Below, one piece after another: positions 14,757-18,105 of a DNA stretch of 18,105 bases. Each line of letters begins with the position of its first letter. Position 1 is the first letter of the stretch. Source of the stretch: an uncultured Dorea sp. (lineage in GTDB: Bacteria > Bacillota > Clostridia > Lachnospirales > Lachnospiraceae); the NCBI GenBank assembly GCA_934295165.1, contig CAKRAT010000043.1:1-18105 (forward strand), read 5' to 3'. A program made the translations under genes and the position numbers. The notes under the pieces were generated by a model, which saw only the letters and a program-made list of their open reading frames with translations, did no database searches and was not told the origin of the DNA.

Positions 14757-16310
14757 GTATATGCCGAAAATGCCGATGAAAAGAAATGGGAAGCTCCAAA
14801 TGTCATCAACAAGGCACCTGCCCGTGAAACGATGTCGCATTTCCAGACAGACGGTCAGGTAGAAGATGCTCTCGATAAACTTGCAGCATACTGGACAGAT
14901 CTTCTTTCCCGTTACAGTCTTGACTGCGCCGATGAAAAGCTTTCCCGTATGGCAAATATCTGGAACCAGTATCAGTGTATGGTCACATTCAATATGTCAC
15001 GTTCTGCTTCTTACTTTGAGTCCGGTACCGGACGTGGTATGGGATTCCGCGATTCCTGTCAGAACCTGCTTGGTTTTGTACATCTGATCCCGAACCGTGC
15101 AAGAGCCAGAATCCTTGATATTGCAGCAACGCAGATGGAAGACGGAAGTGCTTACTTGAAAGGAATCGGAGATTTCTCTATTCTGGATGAAAAGGTTGAT
15201 TTTGACAACGATGCTTCCAAATCAGATACTTTATTAGAACATCTGAAACGGTCATTTAACTACACTCTGACACACTTAGGCCCTCACAACCTTCCACTGA
15301 TCGGACGTGCCGACTGGAATGACTGCCTGAACTTAAACTGCTTCTCCAAAGAACCGGGAGAACCATTCCAGACGATTGGACCTTCCGAAGGACCTGTAGC
15401 AGAGTCCGTATTCATTGCCGGAATGTTCGTAAAATATGCGTATGAGTACGCCCGCATCAATAAGCTTTTAGGAAATAACGAAGAAGCAGACCGCGCATAC
15501 AAAGTTTCAAAAGATATGTCTGACGCCATCTTAAAAGACGGATGGGACGGCAAATGGTTCCTCCGCGCCTACGATGCATTCGGAGAAAAAGTCGGTTCTC
15601 ATGAAAATGAAGAAGGACAGCTCTTCATCGAACCACAGGGCTTCTGTGTGCTCGCCGGAGTCGGTGTAGAAAGCGGCGAAGCCGAACAGGCACTTGATTC
15701 CGTAAAGGAAAAGCTGGATACAAAATACGGTATCATGTTACAGCAGCCGGCTTACCAGAGCTATCACCTGAATCTTGGTGAGATTTCTTCTTATCCGCCT
15801 GGATACAAAGAGAATGCCGGTATCTTCTGCCATAACAACCCCTGGGTATCCATCGCAGAGACCGTGATTGGACGCGGTAACCGTGCATTTGAGATTTATA
15901 AGAAGACATGCCCAGCTTATATCGAAGACATCAGCGAGATTCATAGAACCGAGCCGTATGTATACTCTCAGATGATCGCCGGGGCCGACGCGCCAAAACA
16001 TGGTGAAGCCAAGAACAGCTGGCTTACCGGAACTGCTGCCTGGACATTCGTCAATGTGTCACAATACATCTTAGGACTGCAGCCAGACTATGACGGACTA
16101 ATCGTCAACCCTTGCCTGCCGGATGACATCCATGAGCTGACGCTTCACAGAACCTACCGCGACAGCAATTATCATATTCACGTAGTAAAACCTGAGGGTG
16201 TAGAAAAGGGTGTGCAGGAAATGCTCGTAAATGGACAGAAAGTGTCCGGTAATCTGATTCGTCCGATAGAAGGGACGAAAGAATATAACGTCGAAATCGT
16301 AATGGGCTAG
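14757..16310 (+). pseudogene. Cellobiose phosphorylase (GH94), truncated and internally deleted
   Basis: About 517 residues aligning with the C-terminal part of GH94 cellobiose phosphorylases, which split cellobiose with phosphate into glucose-1-phosphate and glucose; intact ones have about 810 residues. Similarity starts abruptly near 14757 ('[18 protein letters not shown]'), so the first roughly 260 residues are gone. A second loss lies near 15150-15167: 'EDGSAY' runs straight into '[12 protein letters not shown]', lacking about 40 residues that in relatives contain HQYQPLTKRG and the NDDPLWL block with the catalytic general-acid Asp. Phosphate-site elements remain ('CHNNPW', 'WLTGTA'). ATG 14832 has no ribosome binding site. 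The remaining frame is intact to the stop. Therefore a recently decayed, inactive gene. Confidence 0.85.
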
Positions 16311-16344
16311 CTCCTATCCCCATATACGTTTTCATATTTTACTT

Positions 16345-16374
16345 AACTGGAGCTGCCGGCTGGCAGCTCCAGTT
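16345..16374. repeat. Perfect 13-base hairpin between the GH94 remnant and the Rpn gene
   Basis: AACTGGAGCTGCC and GGCAGCTCCAGTT flank a GGCT loop. It lies 5 bases from the Rpn stop and 34 from the GH94 stop, where convergent transcripts should end. Neither side has a T-run, so it is not a standard terminator, though its position suggests one. Confidence 0.6.
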
Positions 16375-16379
16375 GCAGA

Positions 16380-17267
16380 TCATGCTTTACTTTGTAAAAT
16401 ATCCTCTATTTCTTTTATACTCATATCTGTCGCTTCTGCAATCTGTTCGACAGAAAATTTGTCCTTCATATTTCTGATGATCTTTTGTGTTGCTTCAATG
16501 GCACCTTCGTTCCGACCTTCATTCCAGCCCTCACTCCGACCTTCATTCATTAATATCTTCCCAATCTTCCACATCTTCAAATCCTCCTTCATCTCTTCCA
16601 GATCCATTTCGTCTAAAAATTTTTCTGCCATTGCATACATCACCGCCTCTATCTTCTCTTTGTCGATTGGCAAGTATCCTCTTATCTCACGCATCACTGC
16701 AAAACTTCTGTGGAATCTTTCTTTCTGTGAACTTTCACCGCCCATCAAAGAACACATCGCCGGTTCAACCAGTTCTTCTCTTTTGATTTCTTCTCCTGTT
16801 TGAATCTTTGCTTCTAACCTTTCAAGTAACTGGTCTGCGTTTCTCCCTTGCAGGATGATTGGATGTATACGGTATGTATTGATTCCTTCCGAATACTCCG
16901 TCACCGGAGTTTTAATATTTCCCGAAAACAATACATATGTTGTGATTGCTACTCCATACTGATAACTTGTCAGTGCTTCATAAGTCCGAAATCGCTTTAA
17001 GCCCTGCACACCTTCATTTGTGCTTTGAAATTCCAAATGCACCCAGGAATTATCTTCCATCTCATAGTTAAAGTCCTGATACATTTTCTTTAATTCCAAA
17101 TGTACCATCTCTGTAGGTGCCACTCTCCTCACTTTTCCTTTTATATTCAATAAAGGAAATAACTCTTCTGCAAAGAACAATGCCAATGTTTTCATTGCGG
17201 CATCTTCCTGCTGCGTATTCTGACATCCGACGTTTGCCAGATCTTTCTTCTGTTTTTCATCTGTCAT
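16380..17267 (-). CDS. Rpn-family PD-(D/E)XK protein (recombination-promoting nuclease/putative transposase)
   Basis: A 295-residue protein of the RpnA/YhgA group of PD-(D/E)XK nucleases, which cut DNA and promote RecA-independent recombination in E. coli. The core shows Glu35 in 'FFAEELF', Asp65 in 'YQDFNYEM', and the Glu79-x-Gln81 in 'WVHLEFQST', the ExQ variant of the motif, followed by 'KRFRTYEALTSYQYG'. The C-terminus has a Glu-Gly repeat (242-256, EGRSEGWNEGRNEG) and a helical end 'VEQIAEATDMSIKEIEDIL'. AAAGGA lies before the ATG. Such genes are often multi-copy in Lachnospiraceae and are mobile-like or defence-linked, but no terminal repeats are seen here. Confident at family level. 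Confidence 0.88.
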   Translation of the reverse strand: MTDEKQKKDLANVGCQNTQQEDAAMKTLALFFAEELFPLLNIKGKVRRVAPTEMVHLELKKMYQDFNYEMEDNSWVHLEFQSTNEGVQGLKRFRTYEALTSYQYGVAITTYVLFSGNIKTPVTEYSEGINTYRIHPIILQGRNADQLLERLEAKIQTGEEIKREELVEPAMCSLMGGESSQKERFHRSFAVMREIRGYLPIDKEKIEAVMYAMAEKFLDEMDLEEMKEDLKMWKIGKILMNEGRSEGWNEGRNEGAIEATQKIIRNMKDKFSVEQIAEATDMSIKEIEDILQSKA

Positions 17268-17315
17268 ATAGTATCCTTTCTGGAAAATACTATACAGAGA
17301 AACTGTCTTTACTTC

Positions 17316-17344
17316 ATAATAACAAATACTTATACTACAGACAA
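17316..17344 (-). promoter_or_regulatory. Candidate promoter of the Rpn gene
   Basis: On the minus strand TTGTCT (17339-17344) and TATTAT (17316-17321) are 17 bases apart, about 50 bases before the start codon. A second candidate lies at 17526-17554 (TTGACG, 17 bases, TAGTAT). Confidence 0.5.
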
Positions 17345-17615
17345 TGGTTTTCCGTTTTTATTTTCTTATTTCTTTGTAGTTCTGTTTCTATGAGAAATGT
17401 TCCCCGATTCAGGGTTGATTTGTCATGAACTGTCGATTCTGATTTTTGAATAAATTATTGAAAATTATCTTTTAAAATTTGAAGATATATGACAGTCCCT
17501 CTGATAGACCATCATCTGTGAAATTATACTATCATGTATAGATCATTTCGTCAATTATAAAATCATTCTATATTATAAAATACCTTCATTCCTTTTATAG
17601 GCAACAAAATTTCTT

Positions 17616-17709
17616 GTGCCAGTTCCTCTTAGGTTAGACACGACGAAAATAAATCTGAAAGAAACCAGAAAATATTACTGCAAGTGTCAATTCCTCATAA
17701 GTAAGGTAC
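17616..17709. repeat. Imperfect direct repeat pair, 26 bases, 68 bases apart
   Basis: 17616-17641 and 17684-17709 agree at 19 of 26 positions (for example GTGCCAGTTCCTC and GTGTCAATTCCTC). They hold the end and the start of the possible micro-toxin frame. Apart from these, the minor promoters and the micro-toxin, I see nothing convincing in the AT-rich stretch 17268-17884. Confidence 0.45.
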
Positions 17710-17711
17710 AA
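17634..17711 (-). CDS. Possible holin-like micro-toxin or its remnant
   Basis: A 25-residue frame, (M)YLTYEELTLAVIFSGFF then QIYFRRV, with 'TYEEL' followed by a hydrophobic stretch and a basic end. This resembles the very small holin-like type I toxins of Firmicutes (TYEALSLM-type). An AAAGGAG directly abuts the TTG start, which is too close for efficient use, so the gene may be decayed or start elsewhere. A strong extended -10 (TG-N-TATAAT, minus strand, 17773-17781) is upstream. The ORF begins and ends in two imperfect repeats. Weakly supported. Confidence 0.35.
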   Translation of the reverse strand: MYLTYEELTLAVIFSGFFQIYFRRV

Positions 17712-17884
17712 CTCCTTTATCGTTCCGTTCTGCCACAGAATAAAATAATAATCCAGGCATTATCTGATAAATATTATATCATACTCTAATTCTCTGCACA
17801 TAAAATAATACCCCTTCTAAGAATCCCGCTTTTCTTATTAGCCAGACTTCCCAGAAAGGGCATATCTGTTCTTAATTTTTCTTT

Positions 17885-18105
17885 TTACTCTTCTGTTATC
17901 TCTTCCTCCGGATCATCATCCTTCTCCAGCACCAATATATCCGCTATACTGCATCCCACATAATCGCAAATCTTTGCAATTGTTGCCAAATCAACTCTCA
18001 CAACTTTATTCTTACAATAATTATTCAGCTGTGTATGCTGCAGCTTACATGCATAGCATAACTGGTTCTTGCTGATCTTCCTCTCTTTTAATACCTTTTC
18101 CAGTT
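17885..18105 (-). CDS. XRE/Cro-type helix-turn-helix protein, C-terminal part (cut by window edge)
   Basis: 72 residues plus the stop are visible, read on the minus strand from the window edge; the N-terminus is missing. The fragment 'LEKVLKERKISKNQLCYACK' begins with a helix-turn-helix, followed by 'LQHTQLNNYCKNKVVRVDLA' and 'ICDYVGCSIADILVLE', the usual end of a compact Cro/C1-type DNA-binding domain (HTH_26-like). It ends with an acidic tail (DDDPEEEITEE). Likely a small repressor-like regulator of about 75-80 residues. Ligand and targets unknown. It is followed by a poor hairpin region near 17810-17855. Confidence 0.75.
   Translation of the reverse strand, partial: LEKVLKERKISKNQLCYACKLQHTQLNNYCKNKVVRVDLATIAKICDYVGCSIADILVLEKDDDPEEEITEE

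Noticed and set aside
14434..14779. Plus-strand hydrophobic frames upstream of the GH94 remnant
   Set aside because: They come from the CT-rich leader of the DUF1847 gene, are Phe/Leu/Ser-rich by composition and overlap each other in several frames.
16380..17267. Rpn-type gene as an insertion sequence with terminal inverted repeats
   Set aside because: The 13-bp hairpin at its 3' side has no partner upstream, and no target duplication is visible.
17117..17428. Plus-strand 103-codon frame at the Rpn gene start
   Set aside because: Mostly antisense to the Rpn coding region, with low-complexity composition and no ribosome binding site.
1..18105. CRISPR array or long tandem repeats
   Set aside because: No regularly spaced repeats were found on reading; only the short repeats listed.

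Overview
The window looks like chromosome of a low-GC Gram-positive anaerobe of the Clostridia, most likely Lachnospiraceae. Supporting signs are strong AGGAGG-type ribosome binding sites, an rpsF start next to a DUF951 gene, a class B sortase, a DUF5685 gene overlapping a J-domain gene, a GH94 cellobiose phosphorylase relative and a PD-(D/E)XK (Rpn-type) protein with EG repeats. This placement rests on recalled family traits, not on a search. No integrase, transposase, phage structural gene or CRISPR array was seen.

Layout. 1-1300 (minus strand): start of rpsF, a DUF951 gene and an overlapping class B sortase. 1348-4107 (plus): a run of four genes, namely a membrane/zinc-ribbon protein, a DUF5685 protein, a J-domain/TPR protein with a Cys-rich tail, and a flavodoxin resembling BilS, closed by a clear terminator. 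4154-4407 (minus): tRNA-Glu then tRNA-Cys with promoter and terminator. 4504-7763: an L-lactate/malate dehydrogenase-family gene (minus), divergent from a PucR-type regulator and a LUD-domain protein (plus). 7852-8009: a second, identical tRNA-Cys with its own promoter and terminator. 8086-10431: topB (topoisomerase III), ending in a 21-bp perfect hairpin shared with the convergent AraC-type gene. 10503-14554 (minus): DUF1847 protein, a 793-aa uncharacterised probable carbohydrate-active protein, and an AraC regulator. 14757-16310 (plus): a decayed cellobiose phosphorylase. 16380-17267 (minus): an Rpn-family PD-(D/E)XK protein. 17268-17884: AT-rich DNA with a possible holin-like micro-toxin remnant. 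17885-18105: the C-terminal part of an HTH protein.

How the genes may work together. The tight overlap of DUF5685 and J-domain genes (ATGA) and their short gaps to both neighbours suggest a shared transcript, whose function is unknown. The dehydrogenase, PucR and LUD genes may form a small 2-hydroxyacid/lactate module. AraC, the 793-aa protein and the GH94 remnant look like what is left of a glycan-use locus. The strongest oddities are the doubly deleted GH94 gene (N-terminus and catalytic segment lost), the prenyl-synthase-like Asp motifs of the DUF5685 protein, an Arg at the LDH/MDH specificity position, and the inverted identical tRNA-Cys pair around 3.8 kb.
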